A DNA stretch of 64,000 nucleotides from Ochotona curzoniae (lineage: Eukaryota > Chordata > Mammalia > Lagomorpha > Ochotonidae), in the NCBI RefSeq assembly GCF_017591425.1, contig NW_024467121.1:17372707-17436706 (forward strand). Reading direction: 5' to 3'. Every line of letters starts with the position of its first letter. Positions within the stretch are counted from its first letter, which is position 1. The translations under genes were made by a program, and so were the position numbers. The notes under the pieces were generated by a model. It was not told the origin of the DNA, searched no databases, and saw only the letters and a program-made list of their open reading frames with translations. Of this stretch, positions 1 to 11,686 are shown one piece after another.

Positions 1-212
1 AGTTCCTTCCAATGGATTTTGGAGAACTGACACACAGTGTATTATGCTACACTTATTTACAGGATATTTTTTAAAAGCATGAAACTTTTAGCAATAGTAA
101 ATGGATGAAAATGAGCAAAGTGTTGATTTAAAAGCTCTGGTATTTGCTGATCTAAAAAAAAAAGTTGGAAACAGCCATTTAATGTAGCAGTAAATTTGCA
201 TTTGTCCCCTGT
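1..212. other. Unique AT-rich non-coding sequence
   Basis: No open frame of note, repeat or splice-like signal was seen. It is ordinary AT-rich mammalian non-coding sequence up to the first SINE. Confidence 0.5.
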
Positions 213-536
213 CAGAGTACCTGGGAACACTTCCTGGCTCTGTTTCCTGACTTCAGCTTCCTGCTAAGGCAGACCCTGGTGGCAGTGGCAATGGCCTCAG
301 AATTTGGGTTCTTGTCACCCTGGTGGGAGACGTGGAATGTGTTCTTGGCTCTTTGCTTCAGTCTGGCCCTGTCTTGGCCATTTCAGGCTTTTGGGAAGTG
401 AACAAGTGAATTAGAGTGCCCTCTGTGTATCTTTCTGCCTCTTTATTACCTCCATTTCATCTCCCTCTTTCACCTCCTCTTTCTCCTTATTCTGTCCCCC
501 TCTGTCTCCTATTCAGATAAATATTACAAAAAAAAT
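213..536 (+). mobile_element. Old CSINE (lagomorph C-repeat SINE), divergent subfamily
   Basis: The body follows the older C-repeat variant: 'CTTCAGCTTCCTGCTAA', then 'GGCAGTGGCAATGG', 'TGGGAGACGTGGA', 'GGGAAGTGAACAAGTGAAT', a TC-rich run and 'CAGATAAATATTACAAAAAA'. The same layout recurs at 43 kb and 61.6 kb. The tRNA-like head is poorly preserved, so the left edge is approximate. An old, inactive copy. Confidence 0.65.
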
Positions 537-1487
537 AGTGATTAGTTAGTAAGACTGAACTTCACTGCTGTTATTTTGTTGGACCTTTATGCTCTACCCT
601 GCAGATTTTCAGTAGTTATCGACACCAGCTAATGTTTGTAATTATAATGTAAACTTTGAAATCCGTGGTTGTACATGTTAGTACTTAATAAGTAATGAAC
701 ATGACTTTTTCCAGGGTCTTTTTCAGCAAAAAAAAAAAAAAACAAAAACAAAAACAAAACAAGGCCAACATGTTTTCTTTGAATGTGTGTGTCCACTGAA
801 TAGAGTTCTATGATCTCTCATACATAAACTCACCTGTTATTCACCATTTGGATTTTTTAGTTAATCTTTTAAGAACAAAATTTCAAAGACACTCATCAAA
901 ACAATATTTTTCCCCAGTATTCTATTGTGTTTCCCATAGATCTAATTTAACTTCAGAAGACAAAAGAAAAGTTAAGAAGTTTAAGTAACTTGTCATCTTT
1001 CCAAAGAATCCACTATAGTTTTCATAAAAGTAGTACTTTCCTACATGCTTATTCAATCGGTTGCACATCATATTTTATTTTTCAAGAAATTAGCATGAGA
1101 ACTATCACTGAAAATGAGTTGGAGACCAAATACCAGATACTGTTGATGAGTGTGGAAACTTAAGTGGTAGGAGCCAACATGACAGACATTCTTAGGAGTA
1201 CTCAGTCAAGAGGATAGAGAAGGTTCTTTATTCCACTAGCTGTTTTGTAAAAGAGGTCAGTTATGGCTAGTTCTATTGCTCTATTGTAGTGATTTTTCCA
1301 CTCAGGGTGATTTTGTCCCCTGGGGACATTAGGCAGTGTCTGGAAACACTGGAAGTGCCAAGGGGAGGAAGAGAATGTATGATGCTCTGGCTGAGCAAGG
1401 CTGCCCAACTGTTTATGTCAATGTATTGATCATAATGTATGAGCATTATGGCTTTAAAAGCTGCCAGGGCGCTGTTACTATTCAAAT
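537..1487. other. Unique non-coding sequence with an A-rich run
   Basis: Unique AT-rich sequence. At about 728-762 there is an A-run that grades into (AAAAAC)n, probably a degenerate simple repeat or the tail of an eroded retroelement whose body I cannot recognise. The 70-codon frames here overlap on opposite strands and look like chance. Confidence 0.45.
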
Positions 1488-1518
1488 ACATATATATATA
1501 TACATATATATATATATT
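1488..1518. repeat. (TA)n microsatellite
   Basis: Two TATATATATA blocks separated by a C interruption. Pure AT dinucleotide repeat, probably length-polymorphic. Confidence 0.9.
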
Positions 1519-3140
1519 CCAGGAAGGAAAAATAAAATAACTAAATGATTAGTCACAAAGGTAGATAGTTGTGCTTTAATCCTGGGATGGTACTGTTACT
1601 GTTATGAAGCTTTACCTATAAATCTAACCCCTGGTCAACAAGATCAGCAGTTTATTAAGTTATTCCTGATAAACAGAAAAATAATGTTTGCTGTGCATAA
1701 TATATGTTGTTTTCATGTAACAAAATGGTAACTAATAGAATAAGCATTTAGAAGACAGATGGATACTTCAGTTGTGATGTATTATTAAGACAAAGTGAAA
1801 GGAAGAATTCTTAGTTGAGGTACTGACAATTCCAGATTCTGTTTGGAAGGGGAAATTTATTACACAGGCTCTACATTCTTGCAAGTTATGAATGTGTGAG
1901 AATCATTCAACAGCAGAGCAGACATTGCCATCAACTATGGTATTGCTGAAGAAATGGAAACTTGTTCTGAGAGCCAATTTCAAAAGCAGTCATAGCTGAA
2001 GGGTTACTATTATGTGATTACTTCAGAGAAATACGTCTGTGGGAGTTAAGCTTGTGCTCATTCTTTTCCTCAGGAAGTTTGACTAGGAAGTTTGACTGTG
2101 GGAACTCTGTCTGTGGTCTCTATCAGAGGCCGTAAGTAGGAAGGTATGCTGGAATCTGGGAGGACCAGGGAGAGCTTGTGGAGGAGGAAGTCTTTTATTT
2201 GGATTGACAAAATGAATAAAGAAAATATGAAGTTAAGGCTGAGGCTCTTTGTCATGGTTGGCATGTTAGCTTTCACAAGTCCCTGAGGCTTCAGTAATTG
2301 TGCACCATGATTTGTGTATATATGTGTTTTGTTATTTTTTCTAAATAAGGTGTTCATATCTTTAATGAGCTTACTGAAGGGGTAAATGATCCTAAGAAGA
2401 TTATGCACCATTATTCCTAAGAATTAACACTTAATTAATCCCCGGGTCTGCAGTTGAGCCCTCCTCCACCTTTAAAATATCTCAACATTGAGCCACCATC
2501 TCCTCCTCCTCCTCATTTCTCCCTTTATTTCCAAGAACACATCTCTTATTCAAAGGCAAGTTATGGCAATTAGGAGAAAGTTTGAAATTTGTCTATGGTC
2601 GTTTCTATAGGCATGTTCTAAAGCCTTTAATTAATGAATCTTCTTTTATGCCATTTAAATTTTCATTGCATCAGCCTACTGCAGAACAAAATGGTAGGAC
2701 ATTATAACAGAGAAATGAAAATCAGTAATTTGCTGAAAAAAAGGAATTGCATTGTTGCAGTCTGTTTCTCTGTAAACCTCAGATGGCAGAGATCAATGTG
2801 AAGGAAAATCCTCCCAAAACCTTCTTCCTGCATGATTCTTAGAAGGAGAATGATTCCTAGTGCTTTGTTAAACTGCCAGATATCTAAAAGGCGGCTAATA
2901 TCAGTTAATTTCTACCACTAGAAAGCAGAAGCAGATATTTTGCATGGTTGTTTTTTTCTTTTGAACGTAACCATTGAGTTGTCTGAAAATTAATTAGCAA
3001 GATAGTCAATTTTCAATTTTAAATATCTGTATGTGGATATCGTCTTTACACTGATGATATCGTATTACTTTGGGGCATTGTATTATGTGAATAAGTCAAA
3101 TTTGTATAATTTATCAAAAATAAGCTTAATCATATTTACA
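1519..3140. other. Unique non-coding sequence
   Basis: No transposon or gene recognised. It contains a perfect 13-bp tandem duplication (AGGAAGTTTGACT twice, 2072-2097) and a short (TCC)n at about 2498-2512. The 113-codon minus-strand frame at 2070-2411 ends inside the duplication and has no recognisable domain; I treat it as chance. Confidence 0.5.
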
Positions 3141-3157
3141 TTCTTTTTTTCCTACAG

Positions 3158-3193
3158 AGAGACCGCTTCAGAGTTAGCTGGAAGTCTACCAAG
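3158..3193 (+). CDS. Candidate 36-nt microexon (partial coding segment)
   Basis: A pyrimidine tract (TTCTTTTTTTCCTACAG, ending at 3157) is followed by 36 nt and then AAG|GTGAGC, close to the consensus 5' splice site. The length is a multiple of three. Two of the three frames are open: one reads RDRFRVSWKSTK, the other (offset one base) reads ETASELAGSLP. The third has a TAG. The flanks are repeat-free. I do not recognise the gene. Isolated acceptor-donor pairs do occur by chance, so without conservation or RNA evidence this is a good candidate, not a proven exon. If real, the window is intronic to a + strand gene. Confidence 0.4.
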
Positions 3194-3197
3194 GTGA

Positions 3198-6100
3198 GCA
3201 AGCTGACTACCCATTCTGTACCTGATTTCTGCTACACGCAGAAAGAAATGGAAAGATCTCTTTAAAAGATCTTCCTATACCTCAGATCCTATACCATCAT
3301 GTATATGCCAAAAATTATGTATGAGTCCATATAAGTGGTGTAACCAAGATATAATGAGGCTAATGTTCATAAATTACTCAGTCAAATTATTTCATTCCTT
3401 TGAAATCATGTTGTATATTTGCCATAGAAGCCATAAAAGCCATAAAACTCACTACTTCTTTTATTATATTCTTGGAATCTGAAGGTATATTGAATTTATT
3501 TTTTCCAAGTGTATCTACTATTGTTATTGTGCTTAGAAACTCACAAATCTAGAATTAACATTGTAATTTTAATGGCATGAGTATATCCTTAATTCTTATT
3601 TTCATTTAAATCAAGACTTAGGAGTATTTCATGAAAATCAACATAATTGATTGCTTTTTATATCTTATGTAGATACTTTTATAATGATATGACTAACAGG
3701 ATGCATATTCTAGAAACTAGGCATCAAGAATAATTGCCTATATTTAATGCAGGGTAGTAAAGAAGAAAAGGAGGATGGGAGAGTGGGAGGAGGTAGCCAT
3801 GTTTTCAGTGGTATTTACTGCTCTGTGCATATCCAGAATGTCATCTTAGCACTTAGGATCATGACTTAACCTTGAAGATGTTCAGTAAACATTTAGGGAT
3901 GAATGAGTATGTCTTAGGGTGTTGCTAAGAACTGTTGCAAATGGAAATCAAGAGAATCTCAAGAACAGGAGAAAAAGAGTGAACAGAATGTGACCGTGAA
4001 CAGCACCAGGGAATGGGGGGAAGTACAAATTGTCACCATCTGTTCCAGGAGGGAAGCACATTTGGTTGCTTTTTTTGTGCACAGAAAATCTTTGCTTATA
4101 GGATCATGATTAATATTGCCAAAAAAAACTATTTACTGTGATCCAAATATTTAAATTGCTGTATGTCTTAATTCTTTGGACAGTGTCCCAAAGAAATATT
4201 TCAACCATGTGCCGTTTACAGGGTTAAAACTGTACGTGTGTTCTGGTTTATGTATCCCTGCTGAGTCTGTTTGTCATGCTTTCACTCTGAAAAAAGTCCA
4301 CCGTGAAGACCTGAGCAGCCCATCATTTGCCAGGAGAGAGAGAGGGTTGTGTTTCTGCCCATGTTTGTGATGAAGAAGTTAATCCTGAAATAATGGAATG
4401 AGGAATGACTTCCAAACTTTTATAGAATGAGTAAGGAGCAGACCACCTCTGTATTGTCAGAGGAGATTCGCATCACGCCGTAATCATGCAGATGAAAATT
4501 ACTGAGATGTCTGAGGAATCTGCAGCGACACCCTGCATTCTATTAACTAGTGCCATATTGTGCATACCAAGCAGCCATTCACATATTCCCCAGCAATGAT
4601 CTGCTGTGGCTATTTATTACTCAAGGGAGACTCCGCTCTTTCTTGAGTTTGGTGGGTGGTATTGTGGTAATTAACCTATTTTTTTTTCTGTGAATTTTTG
4701 TGATTCTAATGTTGAAACATGTTGAAAAATAAACACAGCCAATGATCATTTTAACTGCAACTCGCAATCATTGTTGTACATGGCAATCGGAGTGTTAAAA
4801 GTAGTGTCAATTATTTCTCAGTTTTACTTCCTGTGTAACCTCAGGTACTCAGGTGGCTTTCTGCGGATGCAGTTTGGAACTTGGTTGGTTGGTAAGGATT
4901 TTCTTTCCTCATGTTAGTGCACAGTAATGTAAGTACTTAGTGATGAATCCTCTTAGAGTTCGGGATATTTCTTTTGCTACTGTTTGTTTTCTTGGTACAA
5001 CCCTGCAGAATCTCACCAGTTGTCCAACTTCCAGTCTGTTTTCAGCTTTCTTTGCCTGTCACTGGGGAAGTGTAATTGAGCCCTGAAATACCTCCATGCT
5101 GTTTAGAACATGGCACCTGTAGCTATTGTGTTTGTTTGTTGGCTGATGATTAGTGGAACATGGCACTTTGAATTTTCTATCCCTTTAGTCATAAAAATGT
5201 GCTTATTCTATGATATACAGGAAAAAAAAACAAAAAATTGCAGTTCAGGCAACTGCTACCAATGATATGTGACTAAGAGGGAAGATGGTGGCATTTTGTA
5301 ATATTTTTTTTGTTTCATTTTCATTGGTCTTGACTGTTGAAGTTTTCCAAAAGGTCATTTACAACTGTTGCATAGGGGTGGGATATTCAACTTTAATTGC
5401 CTTCCATGGCATTAATTTAAAGTAGCTATTCATTGGTTGATAATATTCTGTGAAAATGTGCAAATCATTTAGCAATGGATTGTGTCTTGGTTGTCAAAAT
5501 GCCTTGAAATGAGATGTGTGCACAAGGTGCTTGAAGAAGCAGCAGGTTTGTTTTCATTACTAATGATAACCTAAACATGTTTTTGAATTCTTGCCATTGC
5601 TGAAACTAAAGCCTGGCAATACTATGTCACCAGAAAAAATTAGATTATATGAACAAAATGCACTAAGTACTGTGATTATATTATAAATATTAAAAACCAA
5701 TGATCTTGTTATGATTAAAACAAATATTATACTGGCTACATGCTCTACTCAGCCATCTTCCTCTGTCTTGAAGTGTCCCTGAAATCAGATGAATGTGTGT
5801 TTCCATTTCTTCATCTGTGAATATAATCATTTTCAATCTTATTTAGGGACTCTTCACTTTTATCTTGCTTGCAGCAAGGAACAACTACACAGTCCAAGTA
5901 ATGTTCTCCCCATTACTCTCATGTTTTTCAAAATTTGTTTCTTAGGGTGAAGAATGTTTGGTTTAGGTAGATGTATTTTGACTGAAATATGGTGAAACTG
6001 CTATTTTTCAAATGTAATGGAGTCAATTAATTATGGTAAGCTTGGATTTTTGTACAAACGATGCCTCTACAGAGATGAAACCTCATTTTGGATGACAAGA

Positions 6101-7139
6101 AAAGCTATAAACAAATGTATATCAACAGAGGTTAAAACTTCTGTACTCATGCACGAGTAGGTGATGTTTTGCAAAAGAGAATTTTAATTTCTTGTTATGA
6201 TAGCCCACTGTTATTCAATCTAAACTAAACAGTTTGGAAAATAAGGGGATTTAATAGATTTTAGTAGAAGTATCTTAAGTACTGCAGCAGCTATTCACAA
6301 GCTGGTTCTTAAAGCATAACACTTGATGGCTGGAATGCTCTTTGAGAATCTAAAGTATCAGTCAATGAAGTTTAAATGATTTACGTAAATCCAGTGGTAT
6401 GTTGCACTCAGTTTTATTGTAAACCAGTGGAGGAAGAGGCCAAAGGTTAAAGTAAAGTTTTGGAAGACAGACTTAAGGGTTTCTTTTGGTTTCCCTCCTC
6501 CCCCAAACCTACTGTAAGGGATTTAGGGAATGTAGGCATTCAGTATAATCAACAGAATCCCCAATTTCTGGATCATTAGTATATGCCACAGGGTTATTAT
6601 TTGGGATTTTCTGCCATCAAGGTTGAATTACTTGATTTATGTGACTATCAAAGATAAAGTCATTATACTGCACTTTTATATAAAGAATTCTGGTATTAAA
6701 TTATGGATCTCTATTAGCTGAAATTTTAACTACACAGCTTCTATTTAGCAGAAGGGCGAGACTGACCTTTGTGACTGACCATATTTCATACATCAGTCAT
6801 GAATGTGACTGGCCATCCAGCAGAAAGGGGGAAAGGTGGAGGCAAAGAGAATTAAGATAAGCTCTGTCAGCTCAGTTTACTACTTGTGGCTCTAGAGGGG
6901 TTTAAAGTTACATCTTCAGTTCCCTGTAGAAGGCTTTGGTAGGTAACAGAACTGTGTATTCCTCATGGCCCTCAATACGGAATGCTGCCTCCTAAAAAGC
7001 CTTTAGAAATTAGAAGCTCAATATGTTGGTACCCTAAGGTCAACCTCTTATCAGATAATCTAGAGTCGTAGAGCATTCCCAAGAAACAGCAATTTTCCCA
7101 GCTCCCTGGGGCCGGTGTCTCAGGTACTTTCCAATATCA
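3198..7139. other. Long unique block, largely repeat-free
   Basis: Almost 4 kb without a recognisable young repeat, which is unusual in this SINE-rich window. It holds a small tandem of GCCATAAAA-like units (3421-3446), a possible L2/MIR 3'-end remnant near 3850-3925 and a block at about 4440-4650 that looks like constrained non-coding sequence. No convincing gene. The repeat-poor character fits constrained intronic or regulatory DNA, which is inference. Confidence 0.45.
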
Positions 7140-7222
7140 GTAAGTGTTTGTTTATTCATTAATTCAGCAAAAGTACATTGAGCACTAGGTATATGCCAAG
7201 AATGGTGTTCAGCTAGGATTAA
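7140..7222 (-). mobile_element. MIR/L2 3'-end fragment
   Basis: 'TTTATTCATTAATTCAGCAAAAGTACATTGAGCACTAGGTATATGCCAAGAATGG'-type text (read in pieces) is the reverse complement of the shared MIR/L2 3' end ('..GTGCCTGGCACATAGTAGGTGCTCAATAAA..'). Old and short; MIR and L2 cannot be separated here. Confidence 0.55.
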
Positions 7223-7524
7223 CTAGGTAAAAACTGCCCCCATATTTTAACCAGTCAAACAAGGAATACTGAGATAATTCCAGTCCTGAAGGGAAATGTT
7301 GAACGCCATGAGAGAAGCAGAAAAGCATCAGTACATGCCACGGGATCGCCACAGTGGAAACGGTCTGCTTGCAACAGAATAGCCTTCAAAGCAGGAGAGA
7401 GTGCAAGGGCCAGGTTTGTGCATGTGACAGTGGATACTCCAGACCTTTGAAATTTCCATAATGGAAAATAAGCTTGCTGATCTAAATGACTGGCTTCTAT
7501 ACCTTTCAAGAACTACAGACCCCT

Positions 7525-7796
7525 TTCTCAAATGCAGATTTCATTTCCTTTGGATATATTCCCAGAAGTGCGATAGCTGGGTCATATAGCAGAACAATTT
7601 TCAATTCTCTTAGCACCATCCATACTGACTTTCATAGTAATTTTACTAGCCTACACTCCCACCAACAGTGAAGGAGGGTACATTTCTCCCCATATCCATG
7701 CCAGCAGCTGTTGTTAGTAGAGTTCTGATGTATACCAACCAGTCTTACTGGAGTTAGGTGGAACCTCAATGTGGTTTTCATTTGTATTTCCATGCT
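7525..7796 (-). mobile_element. L1 LINE fragment (ORF2 end/3' region)
   Basis: On the + strand the text reads as antisense of the L1 ORF2 end: 'GGATATATTCCCAGAAGTG', 'GATAGCTGGGTCATATAG', 'CTCCCACCAACAGTGAA', 'CATATCCATGCCAGCAGCTG', 'TGTGGTTTTCATTTGTATTT'. This part of L1 is well known and conserved. The coding frame is broken by substitutions and the copy is 5' truncated. A CSINE with target duplications abuts its right side. Confidence 0.85.
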
Positions 7797-7811
7797 TGTA
7801 TATATATTCTT

Positions 7812-8148
7812 TTAAAAAAAGAATTATTTTTTTGTTGTTCTTGTAAAGTCAGATATATAGAGAGGATGAGAGACAGAGAGAATAATCCTCTGTCTGCTGA
7901 TTCATTCCCCAGTCAGACACAACAGCTGGAGCTGAGCCGTTCCAAAACCAGAAACCCAGAGCTTCCTCTGGGTCTTCCATGTGGGTACAGGGCCCCAAGG
8001 CCCTGCGCCATCCCCGACTGCTTTCCCAGGCCACAAGCAGGGAGTTGGATGGGAAGTGGGGTCATTGGAATTAGAACTGGCACCCATATGGGATCCCGGC
8101 ACTTGCAAGGTTAGGACTTTACCCACTAGGCTACCCTGCCAGGGCCTG
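7812..8148 (-). mobile_element. CSINE, intermediate age, with target-site duplication
   Basis: Reverse-strand C-repeat. In + orientation it shows the A/T tail, 'CTGGAGCTGAGCC', 'ACTGCTTTCCCAGGCCACAAGCAGGGAG', 'ACCCATATGGGATCC' and 'GCCAGGGCC' at the head end. A 15-bp imperfect duplication (TGTATATATATTCTT at 7797-7811, TGTATGTATATTCTT at 8149-8163) flanks it, the hallmark of L1-driven insertion. The 118- and 130-codon frames here are SINE read-through, not genes. Confidence 0.92.
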
Positions 8149-8163
8149 TGTATGTATATTCTT

Positions 8164-8800
8164 AAACTTAGCATGGTTGAAAAAGAGCTCTTGAGTTCTA
8201 CCTCCACCTTCTTTGCCACCATGAACCTATCTACTTCTGTTTCCCTCACACTTAACTGGCAGGAAGAGGGAAAGCCTGTTGATTCAACCTCCAAACTTTA
8301 ATTTGACTGCTTGTTCTATTTCAAAGATTTTATAAATTCCTCCTTGTGCTATTAGAATGATCATGCAACTGATCTTTGGGCTGCCTACATCCTTGTCTAC
8401 AATTTAGCCTCCATAGGTAAGTCTAAGTGATTTTGAAAGGTCATCAGCCAAACCAGATTATTTTTAAGACTACGCAACATTTTCCTGTTGCTTAGAATAA
8501 ATCAATACACTGTATGTTGACTTCCAAGGGGTGCTTTGATCTACCCCTACAACTTCACTACCTTCTGCTGTCTCCCCAATTTCCTTTTGTTTTCCAACAC
8601 ATGGACCTTCTTTCCTCTCATTTTCCTCATAGAGCCCTCCTTAAGCTATCCTAAGTAGTTCTCTCTTACAACAAAATACTGTTATATCACAGGTATCTGC
8701 ACAGCACTTGTCATTGCATGTTCGTTTCTTTGCCTATTTATTTATGATCTATCCCCTCTTAGTCCTGACAAGAGTCTCCTGTGCTTATCTGATAATTCCT
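8164..8800 (+). mobile_element. L2 LINE fragment
   Basis: The sequence follows the L2 3' coding region in fragments: 'AAACTTAGCATGGTTGAAAAAGAGCTC', a 'CCTCCACCTTC' run, then 'CACAGCACTTGTCATTGCATGTT' and 'TCCCCTCTTAGTCCTGACAAGAGTCTCC', which corresponds to the L2 tail around 'CCACTAGAATGTAAGCTCC'. Highly diverged, with no open frame. Its continuation may lie near 9390-9490. Confidence 0.6.
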
Positions 8801-8985
8801 TGATTTAAAACCTAGAACAAGGATGGTATTCAACAAAGCTTCTTTGCAATGACAGTGTGAGTCCCCACTTGAGAGACAAGGAAATTGGATTCTGCTCTAC
8901 CAGTCTTGTTTCTCCTTTCTCCTTGGGATCTCCCTGCCATCTTCCTCCTCTTCTTCCCTCCCAAACTATCTCACTTCTGTAGACC

Positions 8986-9206
8986 CAAGATTGGCAAACT
9001 ACAGCCCACAGACCAAATCCAGAGCCAGGCTTATTTTTAAGTAAAGTGACATTTGTTGGAATACAACCATACCTGTCTGTTTGCATATTATTTAGACCTG
9101 TTTTGACACAAAAACATCAGCAGTGAGTACTTGTGGCTGAGATATGACCAAAGAAGATAAAATTGTTGAGTATTTACTTTTGTAAGAAGGTTTGTTGACC
9201 CTTTGG
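8986..9206. mobile_element. hAT-type non-autonomous DNA transposon (MER family)
   Basis: One end reads 'ATTGGCAAACTACAGCCCACAGACCAAATCC' and the other 'AAGGTTTGTTGACCC', with 'TTGGAATACAACCATACC' between. This is the well-known mammalian repeat whose termini read 'GGCAAACTACGGCCCGCGGGCCAAATC'. I recognise the family by pattern but do not trust my memory for its exact name. Nearly full length. Confidence 0.7.
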
Positions 9207-9379
9207 GGCATCTTTGTTGTAGTTCTTTTTATGATGCCTCCCTATCCTGAGGAGTTTAATGCTCCTTCTGTTAGTTCCTAAGACCCTGTTGCTAACTCTT
9301 CTGCTACCATTTGTAAATCGTGATAGTGCAATTCATTGCAAAATGTTTATAGCTTCTCCACTAAGTAGATAAAAATCAC

Positions 9380-9495
9380 ATGGTGATTCCATTGTTATTC
9401 ATTGTTTATCCCCAATGCTTAGCAGTGTCTGGGACATAGTAAGCACTGAGTAAATATTTGCACAAAGTTTGAGTGACTAGAGGTTTGAATGAATG
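9380..9495 (+). mobile_element. L2 (or MIR) 3' end
   Basis: 'CCCCAATGCTTAGCAGTGTCTGGGACATAGTAAGCACTGAGTAAATATTTG' followed by 'TTTGAATGAATGAAT' matches the L2/MIR 3' terminus. It may be the end of the L2 that starts at 8164, split by the hAT element. Confidence 0.6.
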
Positions 9496-9734
9496 AATAC
9501 ACGTTTGAGTTGGGAAGGGAGAGAAAAAGGGAAGGGTGAGGAAATCATGTACCAAAGAGTCAGTGGTTGACCAGATGTATGACTTTTGCTTCTGTCACCT
9601 TCCTACTCTGATTATTATTTTACATAGCCTTTTGCACCCAGAAAATTCATCTAATTGACTAGAAAGTTATTAACCTAAGCTGGACTGCTACCAAGTCGTA
9701 CAAAGCCATTGCAGGGGTATATGCTAGCACAGAA

Positions 9735-9960
9735 GCCAAGGGATCAAGCTTTGAGCCCAGATGTGTTGGGATCTTGTGTCTGTCATTTGTTAACTATGTG
9801 AACTTGAGTAAGTTAGTTGAATTTCTCTATTTAGTTTTTCATTTATAAATTTGGAAAAATTATGTTACTTAAGGTAACACTGTGAATAGATGATTTATGA
9901 TGATAAGTGTTAAGCTCAATGTTTAGTACACAACAAGTAATAAAAATTCGTGGTTGTTAC
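9735..9960 (+). mobile_element. MIR SINE
   Basis: Core MIR text in sense: 'TTAACTATGTGAACTTGAGTAAGTTAGTTGAATTTCTC', 'CATTTATAAATTTGG', then 'AAGTGTTAAGCTCAATGTTTAGTACACAACAAGTAAT'. These correspond to the MIR 'TGTGACCTTGGGCAAGTTACTTAACC' core and its 3' end. About 25-30% diverged by eye. Confidence 0.7.
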
Positions 9961-10084
9961 TGTGATTCTCAAAGATAGCATGACACTAATGATAATTATC
10001 AACACATGGTAGCATTCATGCATAAGAAAACACAGCATACTTAGTTGTAAAAGGCAGCCCATTGAAATGTTTCTGTGTGTAAAC

Positions 10085-10265
10085 TTGGGAGCCAGACTCC
10101 AGTCTGTTGTTAAATCCCAGTTCCATCGCTGACTAGTTTTTTGACTTTCTGTAGTTTCTTTCACCACTTGGTATCTCATTTTCTTCATCTGCAAAAGAGA
10201 GTACTAGGATCAATTGACCTGAGAAATAAGTGAAATGATGAATGTAAGATGCTTATAATAGTTTA
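10085..10265 (+). mobile_element. MIR SINE
   Basis: 'GAGCCAGACTCCAGTCTG', 'AAATCCCAGTTCCATCGCTGACTAG', 'CTCATTTTCTTCATCTGCAAAAG' and 'TAAGTGAAATGATGAATGTAAGATGCTTATAATAG' follow MIR from its tRNA-like part to the 3' third in order, on the + strand. Confidence 0.72.
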
Positions 10266-11608
10266 CTTTGCTACTTTATTATGAGGAAATTAAAATTGTA
10301 TGTTGGTTGAAATTTGAACCGGAGAATGAAGAAGTAGCAAGCCGTTGGGCATATCAGCCTGTAATTCAGATTTTAATTTATTCAGTGTCTAGAATTTTTC
10401 CCCTTGCTGTGAATGATTATTGATCATTTAAAACAAAATACCACAAGCATGGCATATAAAAGTCTCTTGACCTCACTATGACACATGAAAATAATGACCC
10501 AAAGAAAGATGATCCCCAACTTACAATGGTGAAACCTAAGGAATAGATGTATGGTGTAAAAGAGATTCGCATGTGGTTAAAAAGCACACTTTAGATTCTG
10601 AATTTTGATCTTGCTCTGCAGCAACCTTGTGCAGTACAATACTGACCAGTGAAGCTGGGTGTTGGTTAGGAGCATGCTTCCCACTCCACCCCAGCACCAC
10701 GAATGGTGGGAGTATTCTGTGCTGAAAGCAAGGATGCTCGATAGGTGAGGTACATTCACTGCATCCTTGACTAACAATGTTCTCAGTTTATGGCGATAAT
10801 GCCATTGTAACTTTAGGAGCATTTGTAAATGCAAATACTGCCAATCCATGATGGGCAGCTCTGTCAGAAACATGGTTTTCATTAATTCTCCAAATTGCCT
10901 AAATCGAAACATTTCATTCTTTACAGATGTGTAGAAGAGTCTGTAGTGACTAAATTAAATTATACTTGTTTTGCAATATAATGTTCTGATGTGTAACAGA
11001 CTATCAAAGGGAAGATCTTTACGAGAAAAACTTCAGCATATTGTTAAGTTACACACTGCATGACCTATTTAGACTATTCAAATTCTTCTTGTTGTAGATG
11101 GCATAATTAAATTTTAAATGGAACATGATAAAGAAATTATACTGGTTATCTCAGGAGATTTGGATACCCTATTTGGTTCTTTATGAGACTATAGCAAAGA
11201 CATACTTTAAAATTTAATAAAAGCCTGCCCTAATTTTTTGCCTTTTGATTTTCCTTATCTGCTTTATAATTCAAAGCTAAATTCCATGATCCACAAGTGC
11301 TAACCTGAAATAAATGATCAAAATAAAAATTCTTAAAAGCATACTTATACCAATTTAAAAATTGCATTATTTGCGCATGAGAGCTTTTTTTGTAGCAGTT
11401 GAACCCCTTTAGGATAAAACCTGTCATTTCCTGAATTTGTCAGCATAGAGAATTGGCTTTATTTGTTCCGTCTTGGAAGCAGTCATATCTTCAGAGTTTA
11501 TAGAGCAAAGGGATATAAAATGGTTTCAGTGTAAGATATAATTCTGCAATTAGAATTCCTTATTTATTATTTTAAAAAAAAGTTATGCTTCTTGAGAGCA
11601 CTAAAGGG
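10266..11608. other. Unique non-coding sequence
   Basis: No element recognised. The minus-strand frame of 111 codons at 10577-10912 has no domain and low-complexity support only. Strongly AT-rich between 10920 and 11580. Confidence 0.45.
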
Positions 11609-11620
11609 AAACACACACAC

Positions 11621-11677
<57 letters not shown>

Positions 11678-11686
11678 CACACACCA
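11609..11686. repeat. (CA)n microsatellite
   Basis: About 75 bp of CA dinucleotides with CATACA interruptions and one AAA interruption. Long enough to be highly polymorphic. Confidence 0.95.

Noticed and set aside
7758..8301. Overlapping frames of 106-130 codons on both strands
   Set aside because: They lie across the CSINE at 7812-8148 and its L2 flank. C-repeats are GC-rich enough to leave long open frames in several phases.
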